From Euryarchaeota archaeon UBA40 (GTDB taxonomy: Archaea; Thermoplasmatota; Poseidoniia; Poseidoniales; Thalassarchaeaceae): a stretch of DNA of 38,865 nt. The stretch spans positions 40,088 through 78,952 of the forward strand of contig DAYJ01000065.1 of the NCBI GenBank assembly GCA_002506875.1. The letters run 5' to 3'. A program made the translations under genes and the position numbers. The notes below the pieces were generated by a model, which saw nothing but the letters and a program-made list of their open reading frames with translations, was not told where the DNA came from and ran no database searches. Each line of letters starts with the position of its first letter. Position 1 is the stretch's first letter. Positions 8,195 to 16,922 of the stretch are shown one piece after another.

Positions 8195-8792
8195 ACGAGG
8201 CGTTGAAAAATCGAACGTTCTGGTACCGTTCATGGAACCCGGCGATGTACCATGGTTCCCCGCATGGGGTGTCGACCTCGACGAACCAATCAACGACGTA
8301 GGAGTATTGATCAGTGATTGGATTGAACGTCGTCCATCTGATAGATGGGCGCTGATCGCTGGACCAATTCCCTCCAGCGATAGACACCTGTGGGCCTCTT
8401 GGCATGTTGCAACCCGTAATGAGGAACGAGATTCTATGGTTGCAAGGACTATTGATGCAGAATTTATTCGTATCCTGGCAGGAACACACCAGATTCGACT
8501 TGCTTTCGATCGAATCGGTCCGAGAGAAGGAGATGACCATGTATGGATTGTCTATCTTCCAAGAACCACTGGAATTGATTCAAACGGCCTATTGGAGGGG
8601 TATCCTGCACACGACCCAGCGATTGAACAGATGGCTTCAGACCTCATGCCATGGTTAAATGGAGACCTGCGAACTGCTAGACCTGTGCCGAATCGAGAAG
8701 GTGCAGATCGACTAGAAATCCCATCTTCTGAACCGATTAGCGGTATCGAATCATCAATGATAATGATGGCAGCGAGCGCAGATATCCGTTGA
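8163..8792 (+). CDS. Probable KEOPS complex subunit Cgi121
   Basis: About 209 residues if started at the ATG at 8163; an ATG at 8232 would give 186. Cgi121 is a small subunit of KEOPS, the complex that makes the N6-threonylcarbamoyladenosine modification of ANN-decoding tRNAs, and it binds the tRNA CCA end. The core matches the family plan: a His-containing helix (SSDRHLWASWHVATRN), then the signature-like ILAGTHQIRLAFDRIG, corresponding to the family's 'SGxRQIxxAIxxxG'. A beta strand (HVWIVYLP) and a C-terminal helix (GIESSMIMMAASADIR), like the family's final helix, follow. Similarity is by pattern from memory of archaeal members, not alignment. The 5' end lies inside the helicase gene, suggesting coupled translation. 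Confidence 0.65.
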   Translation: MHNDSLHDVAERGVEKSNVLVPFMEPGDVPWFPAWGVDLDEPINDVGVLISDWIERRPSDRWALIAGPIPSSDRHLWASWHVATRNEERDSMVARTIDAEFIRILAGTHQIRLAFDRIGPREGDDHVWIVYLPRTTGIDSNGLLEGYPAHDPAIEQMASDLMPWLNGDLRTARPVPNREGADRLEIPSSEPISGIESSMIMMAASADIR

Positions 8793-8812
8793 TTATCATC
8801 GTGAACCTCATA

Positions 8813-8818
8813 GGGTGA
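8813..8818 (+). promoter_or_regulatory. Shine-Dalgarno site supporting a GTG start
   Basis: GGGTGA complements the archaeal 16S 3' end and lies 6 bases before the GTG at 8825. It favours that GTG over the in-frame ATG at 8837. Confidence 0.6.
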
Positions 8819-8824
8819 ACTCCC

Positions 8825-9085
8825 GTGGCTAGGGTAATGCCGAAGTTCCATGGTCTCCGTAACTGTGTGACATGCGATGTCTACTGCACACCAATGAACT
8901 ACGTGGACAACAAGGGGAAGCGCTACTGTATCGCCTGTTGGACTGAGGAAAACAACCCTGATCATCCAGAACTCGAAGCCTTGCGTCAAAAGGTAACGGA
9001 GGCAGTTGAGATCTGGAAATGTGCGAAGTGGACACGCGAGGAAGGACCGTTGCCTGTTGGTCCGAAATCTGTTCAATCGGACTAA
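8825..9085 (+). CDS. Small Cys-rich probable zinc-binding protein
   Basis: An 86-residue protein with a GTG start that is backed by a good ribosome-binding site. It contains CVTCDVYC near residue 14 and YCIACW near residue 39, giving a CxxC...CxxC pair separated by about 20 residues, as in small zinc ribbons. A polar helix follows (ELEALRQKVTEAVEIWKC) with a basic/aromatic patch KCAKWTREE. I do not recognise the family. It sits 32 bp after the Cgi121-like gene and 46 bp before pepF, so it may share a transcript with the KEOPS/helicase genes. A role in nucleic-acid binding is possible but only inferred from the zinc-ribbon pattern. Confidence 0.65.
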   Translation: MARVMPKFHGLRNCVTCDVYCTPMNYVDNKGKRYCIACWTEENNPDHPELEALRQKVTEAVEIWKCAKWTREEGPLPVGPKSVQSD

Positions 9086-9131
9086 TCATTTCAACCAATC
9101 ATTTACGGATTAGGTCTTCGACATTAGATGC

Positions 9132-10817
9132 ATGACCTTTGTTCCAGATACTCTCGATGCCACCAATTGGGAATCACTACAACCGTTGTACGAAGACCTA
9201 GTGCAACGTTCAGTAGATACAGTAACTGGGCTGGAAGAACTCATTCGGGATGAATCAGAACTGAGAGAATGGGTCTCAGAAGCCGGATCCCGGCTCTATG
9301 TGGCAATGACTTGCTCAACTGATGATGAAGTAAAGAAGGAGGCGTACCTCGATTTTGTTGAAAACACAGAGCCGAAACTTTCCGAAATTGGCGATCGATT
9401 GAACCGTCGCATCATGTCTAGTCCAGTCATCAATGAATTAGATCCAAGCACCTATGGAGTAATGATTCGAGATATTGAGGCAGACATCCGCATATTCAGA
9501 GAGGAGAACATATCCCTCTACACCGAACTCACAAAACTTGGCCAAAAATATGAGGAAATCTCCGGATCAATGACAGTTCAATTCCAAGGAGAGGAACGCA
9601 CCATGCAACAGATGGGGAAGTTTCTCCAAGTCACTAATCGAGATACTAGGGAAGAAGCATACAGAGCGGTATGGGATCGTCGCTTGAAGGATTCAGATAT
9701 TATCGAAAATCTGTATGACCAAATGTTAGCAATTCGTCATCAAATCGCATTAAATGCGGGGTTCGAGAACTACCGTGACTATGCCTTTGTAGCCAAACAC
9801 CGATTTGATTACACTCCCACGGATTGTGAGGACTTCCATCGAGCTGCAGAAAAAATCTGTGTTCCATTGTCAAGAACACTTGATGCACAGAGGAAGGAAC
9901 TCCTGGCAGTCAATTCACTACGTCCATGGGATCTTGGAGTAGATGTCCATGGTCGTGATCCGCTTCGCCCGTTTGAAGAAGTCAATCAGATGGTAGCGGG
10001 TACATCCCGAATGTTCCACCGTATTAGCAATGAACTCGGAACGATGTTTGATAGCCTCCGAGACGGGGAATCCTTGGATTTAGACAGTCGAAAAGGGAAG
10101 GCGCCGGGAGGATACCAAATCAGTTTTGATCGAATTCGACGTCCATTCATTTTCATGAACGCCACTGGATTGCAGAGAGACCTCGAAACGATGGTGCACG
10201 AAGCGGGTCATGCCTTCCATGCAATGTATTCCAGTAAACAAGATCTAATCGACAATCGTAGCCCACCAATTGAATTCGCTGAGGTCGCTTCGATGTCGAT
10301 GGAACTTCTTGTACACCCTCATCTAGATGAGTTCTATTCTCAAGACGATGCGGACCGAGCACGACGTGTCCACCTCGAAGGTGTCGTCGGACTACTTCCT
10401 TGGATTGCCACCATCGACGCTTTCCAACATTGGACGCACACACATCCAAGTCATTCACGAGAAGAACGCGCTGAAGCTTGGAGAGATCTAAGAAAACGCT
10501 TCGGAGCCAATGTAGATTGGAGCGGCATGGAGGAAATGAGAGATATCGGATGGCATAGACAACTCCACCTCTTCACCTACCCCTTCTATTACATCGAGTA
10601 TGGAATTGCTCAACTCGGTGCTCTACAGATTTGGCTTCAATCGTTGGATTCCCTCGATGCTGCATTACAGAACTATGCACGAGCTATGGAACTTGGAGGG
10701 AAACTTCCGCTGCCCGCCCTATTTGAGGCTGCAGAACTTACATTCTCCTTCGGTCCAGAAACAGTGAAGGAACTAATTGATGCAGTTCAGACCCGCCTAG
10801 CAGATCTTCCAGCTTGA
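9132..10817 (+). CDS. pepF: M3-family oligoendopeptidase F
   Basis: A 561-residue cytoplasmic zinc peptidase that degrades short oligopeptides. The active-site motif is HEAGH (H356, E357, H360) in TMVHEAGHAFHAM, with the downstream third ligand E384 in EFAEVAS. The helical N-terminal half (EELIRDESELREWVSEAGSR and following) and the C-terminal FTYPFYYIEYGIAQLGALQ, which lines the substrate channel, are typical of the PepF branch of M3. The length is slightly below the usual roughly 600 residues. No signal peptide is present. It starts with ATG 46 bp after the small zinc protein and ends one base from the convergent radA stop. Confidence 0.92.
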   Translation: MTFVPDTLDATNWESLQPLYEDLVQRSVDTVTGLEELIRDESELREWVSEAGSRLYVAMTCSTDDEVKKEAYLDFVENTEPKLSEIGDRLNRRIMSSPVINELDPSTYGVMIRDIEADIRIFREENISLYTELTKLGQKYEEISGSMTVQFQGEERTMQQMGKFLQVTNRDTREEAYRAVWDRRLKDSDIIENLYDQMLAIRHQIALNAGFENYRDYAFVAKHRFDYTPTDCEDFHRAAEKICVPLSRTLDAQRKELLAVNSLRPWDLGVDVHGRDPLRPFEEVNQMVAGTSRMFHRISNELGTMFDSLRDGESLDLDSRKGKAPGGYQISFDRIRRPFIFMNATGLQRDLETMVHEAGHAFHAMYSSKQDLIDNRSPPIEFAEVASMSMELLVHPHLDEFYSQDDADRARRVHLEGVVGLLPWIATIDAFQHWTHTHPSHSREERAEAWRDLRKRFGANVDWSGMEEMRDIGWHRQLHLFTYPFYYIEYGIAQLGALQIWLQSLDSLDAALQNYARAMELGGKLPLPALFEAAELTFSFGPETVKELIDAVQTRLADLPA

Positions 10818-10818
10818 T

Positions 10819-11835
10819 TCAGTCACGAATTCCATCTTCAACTACGCTGATGACTGCGTCACCTTCTGGAAGATTGGGGCTGTCAATCAGACGTGCGACA
10901 CGTCGTCCGCCCTTCGACTTCCGGAGGTAGAGTCTGAAAGTACTGGCGTGACCCACAATATGGCCACCAATCGCTTTAGTCGGGTCCCCCCACATTGCAT
11001 CAGGCTTGGACATGACCTGGTTAGTTACCAACACAATGGCGTTGAAAATGTCAGAAAGTTGCTTGAGTTCCTTCAAGTGACGATTCAACTTCTGCTGACG
11101 TGTAGCAAGCATTCCACGACCGACATATTCTGCACGGAAGTGACTAGTTAGAGAATCCACGATAATGAGTTTGACATCTACAGATTTTGACATCCGCTTG
11201 ATTTCATCTACGAGAAGCATCTGGTGAGCCGAGTTGTAAGCACGAGCAACATGGATTCGTTCCAGTGCCTCATTTGGATCAATCCCTATTCCATTAGCCA
11301 TCTGAGCAATGCGCTCGGGTCGGAATGTATCTTCTGTGTCAATGTAGAATACCTCGCCTCCGAGGCCACCTTGGTCAACTGGAAGGAGGGTGTTAACTGC
11401 AAGTTGATGCCCGATCTGTGTCTTACCACTGCCGAACTCGCCGAACACTTCGCAGATACTCTGAGTCTCAAAACCACCGCCAAGAAGCTCATCAAGTGAT
11501 TGTGCTCCACTTCGAAGCTTCTGGACTTGCTTACGACGATCGAGAAGGGCTGTGCCGCTAACGAATCCACCGATGTTCGCGAGCTTCTTAGCACCCTGGA
11601 TAATCTTCGAGGACACTGCTTCACCAAGTTCAGCCTGATCCGCAAGCTCAGATGGGCTCATCACTGCAACTGCAAGAAGGTCATCGAATCCGGCTTCCCG
11701 CAACTTCTCTGCAGTTGCAGGACCAACACCTGGTAGGTCCTCAATCGTCGGTTCGTTCTCGTCCTCCACATCAACCACGATTACTTCTTCGTCGATGTCG
11801 TCTTTGTTCGTTGCGGTCTTCTTCTTGCTGGCCAT
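10819..11835 (-). CDS. radA: DNA repair and recombination protein RadA
   Basis: The archaeal RecA/Rad51-family recombinase, which forms filaments on single-stranded DNA and drives strand exchange. The start is taken at the ATG at 11835 (338 residues), because the family N-terminus begins there and a GGTGA site lies 5 bases upstream; the open frame continues further upstream without family similarity. It shows an acidic N-terminus, a helix-hairpin-helix (IEDLPGVGPATAEKLREAGF, 31-50), and the polymerisation-motif region GGFVSGTALLDRR (89-101). Walker A is GEFGSGKT (132-139), Walker B is LIIVDSL, and the C-terminal block GGHIVGHASTFRLYLRKSKG ends in the family-typical ISVVEDGIRD. Convergent with pepF. 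Confidence 0.96.
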   Translation of the reverse strand: MASKKKTATNKDDIDEEVIVVDVEDENEPTIEDLPGVGPATAEKLREAGFDDLLAVAVMSPSELADQAELGEAVSSKIIQGAKKLANIGGFVSGTALLDRRKQVQKLRSGAQSLDELLGGGFETQSICEVFGEFGSGKTQIGHQLAVNTLLPVDQGGLGGEVFYIDTEDTFRPERIAQMANGIGIDPNEALERIHVARAYNSAHQMLLVDEIKRMSKSVDVKLIIVDSLTSHFRAEYVGRGMLATRQQKLNRHLKELKQLSDIFNAIVLVTNQVMSKPDAMWGDPTKAIGGHIVGHASTFRLYLRKSKGGRRVARLIDSPNLPEGDAVISVVEDGIRD

Positions 11836-11840
11836 CTTGT

Positions 11841-11845
11841 TCACC
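11841..11845 (-). promoter_or_regulatory. Shine-Dalgarno site for radA
   Basis: On the minus strand GGTGA lies 5 bases upstream of the ATG at 11835. It decides the start codon in favour of 11835 over the upstream in-frame ATG at 11955. Confidence 0.65.
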
Positions 11846-11873
11846 TTGCGTTGCCTCCCAACCACGTGCCGGG

Positions 11874-11883
11874 GTATATGAAC
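11874..11883 (-). promoter_or_regulatory. Candidate TATA box for radA
   Basis: The minus strand reads GTTCATATAC here, centred about 43 bases before the radA ATG. With the usual archaeal TATA-to-start distance of about 25 bases, transcription would begin near 11853. That leaves a leader of about 18 bases that just includes the Shine-Dalgarno site. No BRE was evident. Confidence 0.4.
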
Positions 11884-11988
11884 AAACGAAGGAGGCCTCA
11901 ATTGGAAATCCATACGATTACAGCATTGGTTTCCATTGTGTGGGCTTTTTTTCACTTTCAGTCGATATTCAATCGATTGTGAAACTGA

Positions 11989-12747
11989 TTACTCAGTGTA
12001 CCTAACAACCACACTGGTCTCCTGCTGAACATTTTCATCCGAAACCGAGTCGCTTACCTCTAATGTCCAACCACCGACTGCAGGAGAGGTTTCCTCGTGC
12101 GTCCAAGTGTATGACTGGCCTTCATTAATCACCTGCGTGTAAGATATAATCTCAGTTCCAGTTGGATCTAGGAGTCGCCAGGTAATCTCAACATCAGCAG
12201 GTGGAGGGAATTGTGCAAAATTTTCTACATTTGTGATAGTCGATGAAATGGACATACTATGCGGCGATTCTACTGAATTATCAGACGGAGCATCAATGTG
12301 AAGATCTGCCGGCTCATCAACTCCAGTAGGCTGTGTCTGATTCAGGTAGTATGCGCCATTAACCACAATTCGGATTTCCTCTTCAGCAGAGTTTTCACCT
12401 GAATCATTTGCACCAGCAACGGATTGGAATACTCCATGTGATTCATAATCTCTGAAGAGGGTGCTTGCCTCAGCGGCATTTACCGAAACTCGTTGACCAC
12501 CATCACCGGGATTTAACCAATATTCCGTCAACGCACCTCCGCTAGATTCTGTACCCAAGAAATCGAAAGTTACCCTAAGTTCATTCATCGCAGAGGTACC
12601 ATTATTGGCGGATTTCTCAATGTGAACATTACCAGGCTCACCAGAAACAGAGACGTTGAGTTCAACTGCGCTTACAGTTCCTTCACCCGTACATCCAACA
12701 AATAACAAGACGACGAGGACGGCACCGAAGCGTAACCTTCCATCCAT
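11989..12747 (-). CDS. Secreted lipoprotein of unknown function
   Basis: A 252-residue protein starting with ATG at 12747. The N-terminus (RLRFGAVLVVLLFVGC) is a signal sequence ending in a lipobox-like LFVGC with the candidate lipidated Cys at position 19. The mature part is Thr/Ser/Asn/Asp-rich and beta-predicted. It has several N-x-S/T sequons and a C-terminal Ig-like segment (PADVEITWRLLDPTGTEI, then GQSYTWTHEETSP and GGWTLEVSDS) resembling a PKD/Ig fold. It contains no catalytic motif I can name. The 153 bp to radA contains radA's own candidate promoter, so the two are probably separate units. Confidence 0.75.
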   Translation of the reverse strand: MDGRLRFGAVLVVLLFVGCTGEGTVSAVELNVSVSGEPGNVHIEKSANNGTSAMNELRVTFDFLGTESSGGALTEYWLNPGDGGQRVSVNAAEASTLFRDYESHGVFQSVAGANDSGENSAEEEIRIVVNGAYYLNQTQPTGVDEPADLHIDAPSDNSVESPHSMSISSTITNVENFAQFPPPADVEITWRLLDPTGTEIISYTQVINEGQSYTWTHEETSPAVGGWTLEVSDSVSDENVQQETSVVVRYTE

Positions 12748-12811
12748 GATGTTTCTTCAACAACGGTTCTGCATAAACCAAGCGTTACATCTGCGTATAT
12801 CGAGAGGTAAT

Positions 12812-12889
12812 TGGTAGCGAGGGATGGATTTGAACCAACGATCTCCGGGTTATGAGCCCGACGGGATAACCAGACTACCCCACCTCGCT
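12812..12889 (-). tRNA. Initiator tRNA-Met (CAT) with encoded CCA
   Basis: On the minus strand the sequence starts AGCGAGG and closes with CCTCGCT, discriminator A, then an encoded CCA (12814-12812). The anticodon loop is CTCATAA, with CAT as the anticodon, closed by a CGGG/CCCG stem whose consecutive G-C pairs are a hallmark of initiator tRNA. The A1-T72 end pair is also archaeal-initiator-like. The T arm is GTTGG-TTCAAAT-CCATC, with one T-T mismatch in the stem (second pair). No intron is present. Confidence 0.93.
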
Positions 12890-12910
12890 AGTCACTCGTG
12901 TCTGCCACCC

Positions 12911-12919
12911 CTATTTCAA
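12911..12919 (-). promoter_or_regulatory. Possible TATA-like box for the tRNA gene
   Basis: The minus strand reads TTGAAATAG about 26 bases before the tRNA 5' end, the expected distance for an archaeal TATA element. The match to a canonical TATA box is weak. Confidence 0.3.
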
Positions 12920-12971
12920 GGACTCCGAAAGGGGAGAAGGCTCATTGAGTCGTTACCATAGAGAGTTACTG

Positions 12972-14324
12972 ATGACAGGCAACCTGCTTGTCCAGAACGC
13001 GATGATGGCTCTCCCAAATGGGATTGTAGAAGGTGATCTGCGGGTCGTAAACGGCACTATCCATACTGTGGCTCCTAATGGAGGCCTAGTACCCAAAGAC
13101 GGCGAGTTTGTCATCGATGCTACGGGCCTGCACCTCCTCCCTGGTGCAATCGACCCCCATGTCCACTTCCGAGACCCAGGAAATCCAGAGAAAGAAGACC
13201 TCGAAAGCGGGAGTAGAGCCGCAGCTTCTGGAGGCATTACTTCTTTCCTTGACATGCCGAACACCATACCTAATGCGACAAATCGAGTGGAATTAGAATC
13301 GAAAATTGCGTTGGCCTCCGAGAAGGCGGTAACCCATCATGGCTTTTTCATCGGCGCCACATCGGACAATGTCGCAGATCTGCAAAGTATCGAAGGCATG
13401 GATGGTGTCTGCGGCATCAAGATCTTCATGGGCAGTAGCACGGGGGATCTCCTCGTCCATGAGCAAGAGCACTTAGAGAACATCTTCGCGAACACTGGCG
13501 GCATCATCGCAACACACGCTGAAGACGAAAATCGGCTCCAAAATCGAATCCCTCAATTTGAGCATCGAACTGATATCGCTGCTCATGCAGAATGTAGAGA
13601 TGTGGAATGTGCACTATTGGCAACTAAGCGGGCCTCTGCCCTCGCCAAAGATTACGATCATCGATTACATATCGTTCACTTAACCAGTGGATCTGAAGCC
13701 GATTGGTTGGCATCCAACAAAGGAGATCTGATCACGACCGAGGTATGCACTCAACACCTGACATTCGATCAGGACGATGTCGAAAAACTTGGAGTTCGTG
13801 CGCTCATGAATCCACCGATTAGATACACTGAGGACAGGGATACCCTGTGGAAACGCCTCAAGGACGGGACCATCGACTGTGTCGTAACAGATCATGCCCC
13901 ACATACGCTCCAAGCGAAATCAATCGGTTATCCCAAAGCCCCTGCAGGTATGCCTGGTGTCGAAACATCTCTACCCCTCATGCTTACCCACGCGATGGAT
14001 GGTAAGTGCAGTGTCTCAGACGTGGTAAGGTGGATGTGCGCAGGGCCTGCGAAGGTGTATGGCATGGAGAACAAGGGGTCACTCATCGAGGGCTATGATG
14101 GAGATCTAACATTGGTCGATTTGGAAACCCGACGCACTATCACAGATGATGATGTTTGGACAAAAGTTGGATGGACACCGTATGCAGGTATGGAACTCAC
14201 TGGACTACCGATGTGGACTATCGTGGATGGCATTCCAGTTCATCGACGTACCCAAAATGGATCGTTCAGAGGTGAACCTCTAGCCCGGCCTGGACAAACT
14301 GGGCGTGTACTCAGATTCTCGTAG
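12972..14324 (+). CDS. pyrC: Dihydroorotase
   Basis: A 450-residue amidohydrolase for pyrimidine synthesis that cyclises carbamoyl-aspartate to dihydroorotate. With the ATG at 12972, the metal motif is DPHVHFRDPG (H63, H65), followed by SFLDMPNT. The lysine expected to be carboxylated is in CGIKIFMG (K150), further ligands are THAED (H182) and IVHLTSG, and the catalytic Asp is in VTDHAPHT. The ordering matches the class with a binuclear centre; allantoinase is the closest alternative but lacks genomic support here. The open frame extends to a TTG at 12945, which has a GGGGAG element upstream, so the start could be nine codons earlier. Its stop directly abuts the stop of the convergent lipoprotein gene. 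Confidence 0.88.
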   Translation: MTGNLLVQNAMMALPNGIVEGDLRVVNGTIHTVAPNGGLVPKDGEFVIDATGLHLLPGAIDPHVHFRDPGNPEKEDLESGSRAAASGGITSFLDMPNTIPNATNRVELESKIALASEKAVTHHGFFIGATSDNVADLQSIEGMDGVCGIKIFMGSSTGDLLVHEQEHLENIFANTGGIIATHAEDENRLQNRIPQFEHRTDIAAHAECRDVECALLATKRASALAKDYDHRLHIVHLTSGSEADWLASNKGDLITTEVCTQHLTFDQDDVEKLGVRALMNPPIRYTEDRDTLWKRLKDGTIDCVVTDHAPHTLQAKSIGYPKAPAGMPGVETSLPLMLTHAMDGKCSVSDVVRWMCAGPAKVYGMENKGSLIEGYDGDLTLVDLETRRTITDDDVWTKVGWTPYAGMELTGLPMWTIVDGIPVHRRTQNGSFRGEPLARPGQTGRVLRFS

Positions 14325-16805
14325 TCACGCGCCATCCGATTCAGGAGCCGATCCTTCGCCACCATCAGACGATTCTTTTGATCCCTCCCCCTCTGTGGAT
14401 ACAACTGGGCTGGTGTAGTATTCCAACCGCGGTTGCTCAGGTAATTCGACTGTTGATACATGAGTGAGGTTCTCTGTAACATGAACAGTCATGCCGTTCG
14501 ATGAAATGGCATAGATGTAGTCACCCATGAAGATGGAACGACGGATGTCTGTAGAAGAGTACCAGTACTCTTGGACACCATCACCATAGAGGTTAGAATG
14601 GTCAACTTCACCATGAAGTGCGAGACTCTTGTTTTCAGTATCGACATCGACAAGCTTCAATGTGGAAACGAACTCATATCCATAATAGGAGTACAGGCGT
14701 CCATCCTCCTCGATTACATCGTAGACGTATCGGTTCGTTGAAAGGGGGACTGCGAGGAGACTCTCGGGGGCCCAATAGTTGAATGCCTTGTGTTCATAGG
14801 TCGCCTCAGACCATGACCAAGACCAACCGCATGAGCGTATGTTATCACAATTATCATCTAGGTACCCAGGGGAAAGCGCAAGTGAATCCGCCAAAATAGG
14901 ATTCTCTAAATCACTCACATCGAAGAGGCTAATCTGGGTCTGAGACCAGTCAAGTCCGAAACCATCCTCTCCTGCGGGGCCGATACCGATAGTTAGGAGG
15001 AGATCTTCGTTCACTGGATGGATGTAGGTCGAGACACCAGGAACCTCAAGTTCACCGAGAATTGTTGGATTAGTTGGATCAGAGAGATCGATTGTCCAGA
15101 GTGGGTCGATGTTTCGGAACGTAACAAGGTAACCAATTTCACCGACGAAACGAGCACTCCAAATACGCTCACCGCAGGCGATATCATTGATCTCACCGAC
15201 TGTCTCAAGAATGCCGTCACCAACATCCTGCAGAACAGATACGTGGTTCGATGGGCCGAGGCATTCCGGTACCTCTGGCTCAATCAAGAGATCGGAATCT
15301 GTTGAAATTGCAACATCGACGGCTTCAGCAACATCGACTGCTATATCGGTCGCTGCCAACCACCAACGATCCCAGTTATCCGATGTGGATGCGACGCGGA
15401 TACTACCATCGTGCTCGGAGATAGAGAACTGATCCTGCACATTACCTATCACGCGACCGGAACCGATGTATTCGGTATTCGCCGGTTCCGAGATGTCGAA
15501 GGCGTGTATATTGGTCTCATCGGACCAATCGCTACCCCAATACCACCACCAATCGTTGGCCGGTTCTGCGAGTACCATTGTGTCCCCCGAAGAGTAGACA
15601 TTTACCCAAGAGGAGCCAATATGATCGACCTGGATGGTTGCCTCCTCCTCGAACAGAGCTATTGTGGAGATTGTAGTAAATCCACGAGAAAGTGAACTAT
15701 CGGCCATCGAGAACTCGCTACAATCGCCAGAAGTTACTGGATGTGTCATGATTGTGTCACCGATGCGCTCATGGATCCGTGGAGCGAAATCCTCTAGCAC
15801 AAGACCATCGGCTACCTCCCTGTTGTGAAGGATTGCGTCATCGACTGAACTGTTCCAAACATCCATCCGGTTGTAGCGGTCATTGATCTCCCAGTAATCC
15901 TGTGGCAGTTCGGGGTAGTGAAGCAGTCCATCGATGTAGGTCGTGGCATGCGTAACGCTACGCATCGTCCCGTTGACGAGGCGTGCAGTATGGTAATGCC
16001 CTTCGACGAAAATCTCTCGCTCAATCACAGGATCGCTGCGGTTACTAACGTCGATGACCGTGTACTGCACGAGGTTCGACATACGATATCCGTAGTATCC
16101 CCACTCATCTGCCTCTCCCATCACCATCAGGGCACGGAGAGGGTCATCCATCTCGAGATTCCAGTAGTATAGATTGGAGACGAGCACAAGGCGGTCTCCA
16201 TCAAGAAGCATCTCTCGCGGGGTGCCATCTAGAGTCATGTTGGAGGCCATCTCTAACTGACCGAACTCTGGAACGCCAAGGACTACGAGATGCCCATTGT
16301 TGATTACGTAGATCCAGCGGCCGTCAGTCTTGAGGAAGTCTGCCTCATCCACACCATCCTCCTGGTTGTTAGTTCCAGAGTAGTCCTCACCCTCAACAGG
16401 GGCGGAATTTCCAGATTCTGAAGTCGTAGAGCCAGCGACTGGCGCACTACTTTCCGTAGCCATATCGTCTGAAGCCATCTCGGCAACACCATCCATCATG
16501 ACATCACCCTCACGGAGAGCATAGTAGTACGAATCCGTCCAATGCCAGTAGGCGTTCTGATCGAGGGATACCAGAGCCTCCTCAAAGGCTGCATCTTGTA
16601 AATCATCTAAGAGATCCGAACAGGCATCATAGGTCTGAAGGGCAGGAGATGATCGAGCTCGCTCTCCGATTTCTAAAGAGGGATAATCATTGGAAGAATC
16701 TTCGATATCTTGGATGATGTCATCCACAATACTCAGGCACCCTACGAGACTAGTACCAATCATGAGAATTGTCAACAGAAGCGCGTACTTGCGTATGTGT
16801 CCCAT
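14325..16805 (-). CDS. Large beta-propeller lipoprotein
   Basis: About 826 residues from the ATG at 16805, chosen because the signal sequence MGHIRKYALLLTILMIGTS with lipobox LVGC (C23) begins there; the open frame upstream has no such feature. After a Ser/Gly/Thr-rich acidic linker (around residues 115-145), the motif NNQEDGVDEADFLKTDGRWIYVIN introduces a long beta-rich region. It resembles the secreted 'beta-propeller domain' family (Pfam Beta_propel): repeated segments such as YLVTFRNIDPLWTIDLSDPTNPTILGELEVPG. The protein is rich in Trp, Tyr and Asp and ends in a Ser/Gly/Glu-rich tail. It is likely anchored on the outer face of the membrane. The substrate or partner is unknown. Confidence 0.82.
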   Translation of the reverse strand: MGHIRKYALLLTILMIGTSLVGCLSIVDDIIQDIEDSSNDYPSLEIGERARSSPALQTYDACSDLLDDLQDAAFEEALVSLDQNAYWHWTDSYYYALREGDVMMDGVAEMASDDMATESSAPVAGSTTSESGNSAPVEGEDYSGTNNQEDGVDEADFLKTDGRWIYVINNGHLVVLGVPEFGQLEMASNMTLDGTPREMLLDGDRLVLVSNLYYWNLEMDDPLRALMVMGEADEWGYYGYRMSNLVQYTVIDVSNRSDPVIEREIFVEGHYHTARLVNGTMRSVTHATTYIDGLLHYPELPQDYWEINDRYNRMDVWNSSVDDAILHNREVADGLVLEDFAPRIHERIGDTIMTHPVTSGDCSEFSMADSSLSRGFTTISTIALFEEEATIQVDHIGSSWVNVYSSGDTMVLAEPANDWWWYWGSDWSDETNIHAFDISEPANTEYIGSGRVIGNVQDQFSISEHDGSIRVASTSDNWDRWWLAATDIAVDVAEAVDVAISTDSDLLIEPEVPECLGPSNHVSVLQDVGDGILETVGEINDIACGERIWSARFVGEIGYLVTFRNIDPLWTIDLSDPTNPTILGELEVPGVSTYIHPVNEDLLLTIGIGPAGEDGFGLDWSQTQISLFDVSDLENPILADSLALSPGYLDDNCDNIRSCGWSWSWSEATYEHKAFNYWAPESLLAVPLSTNRYVYDVIEEDGRLYSYYGYEFVSTLKLVDVDTENKSLALHGEVDHSNLYGDGVQEYWYSSTDIRRSIFMGDYIYAISSNGMTVHVTENLTHVSTVELPEQPRLEYYTSPVVSTEGEGSKESSDGGEGSAPESDGA

Positions 16806-16922
16806 TTTTGAAACTATAACAGGGTATGATATCAAGGAATTGTTGCATTGTTCTGATTCCGATGAAGATGCCCTCTTTGGTTCAGACGCGGTTTGAATAA
16901 CCAGAGATATGATACAAGGGTA

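Noticed and set aside
11946..11952. Seven-T run between radA and the lipoprotein gene as a terminator
   Set aside because: It lies on the plus strand, where no gene ends nearby; the flanking genes are on the minus strand, and it is more than 1 kb from the plus-strand stop at 10817.
11836..11955. Upstream 40-codon extension of radA
   Set aside because: It has no similarity to the RadA family, and a good Shine-Dalgarno site and candidate TATA element sit inside it, which fits the start at 11835.
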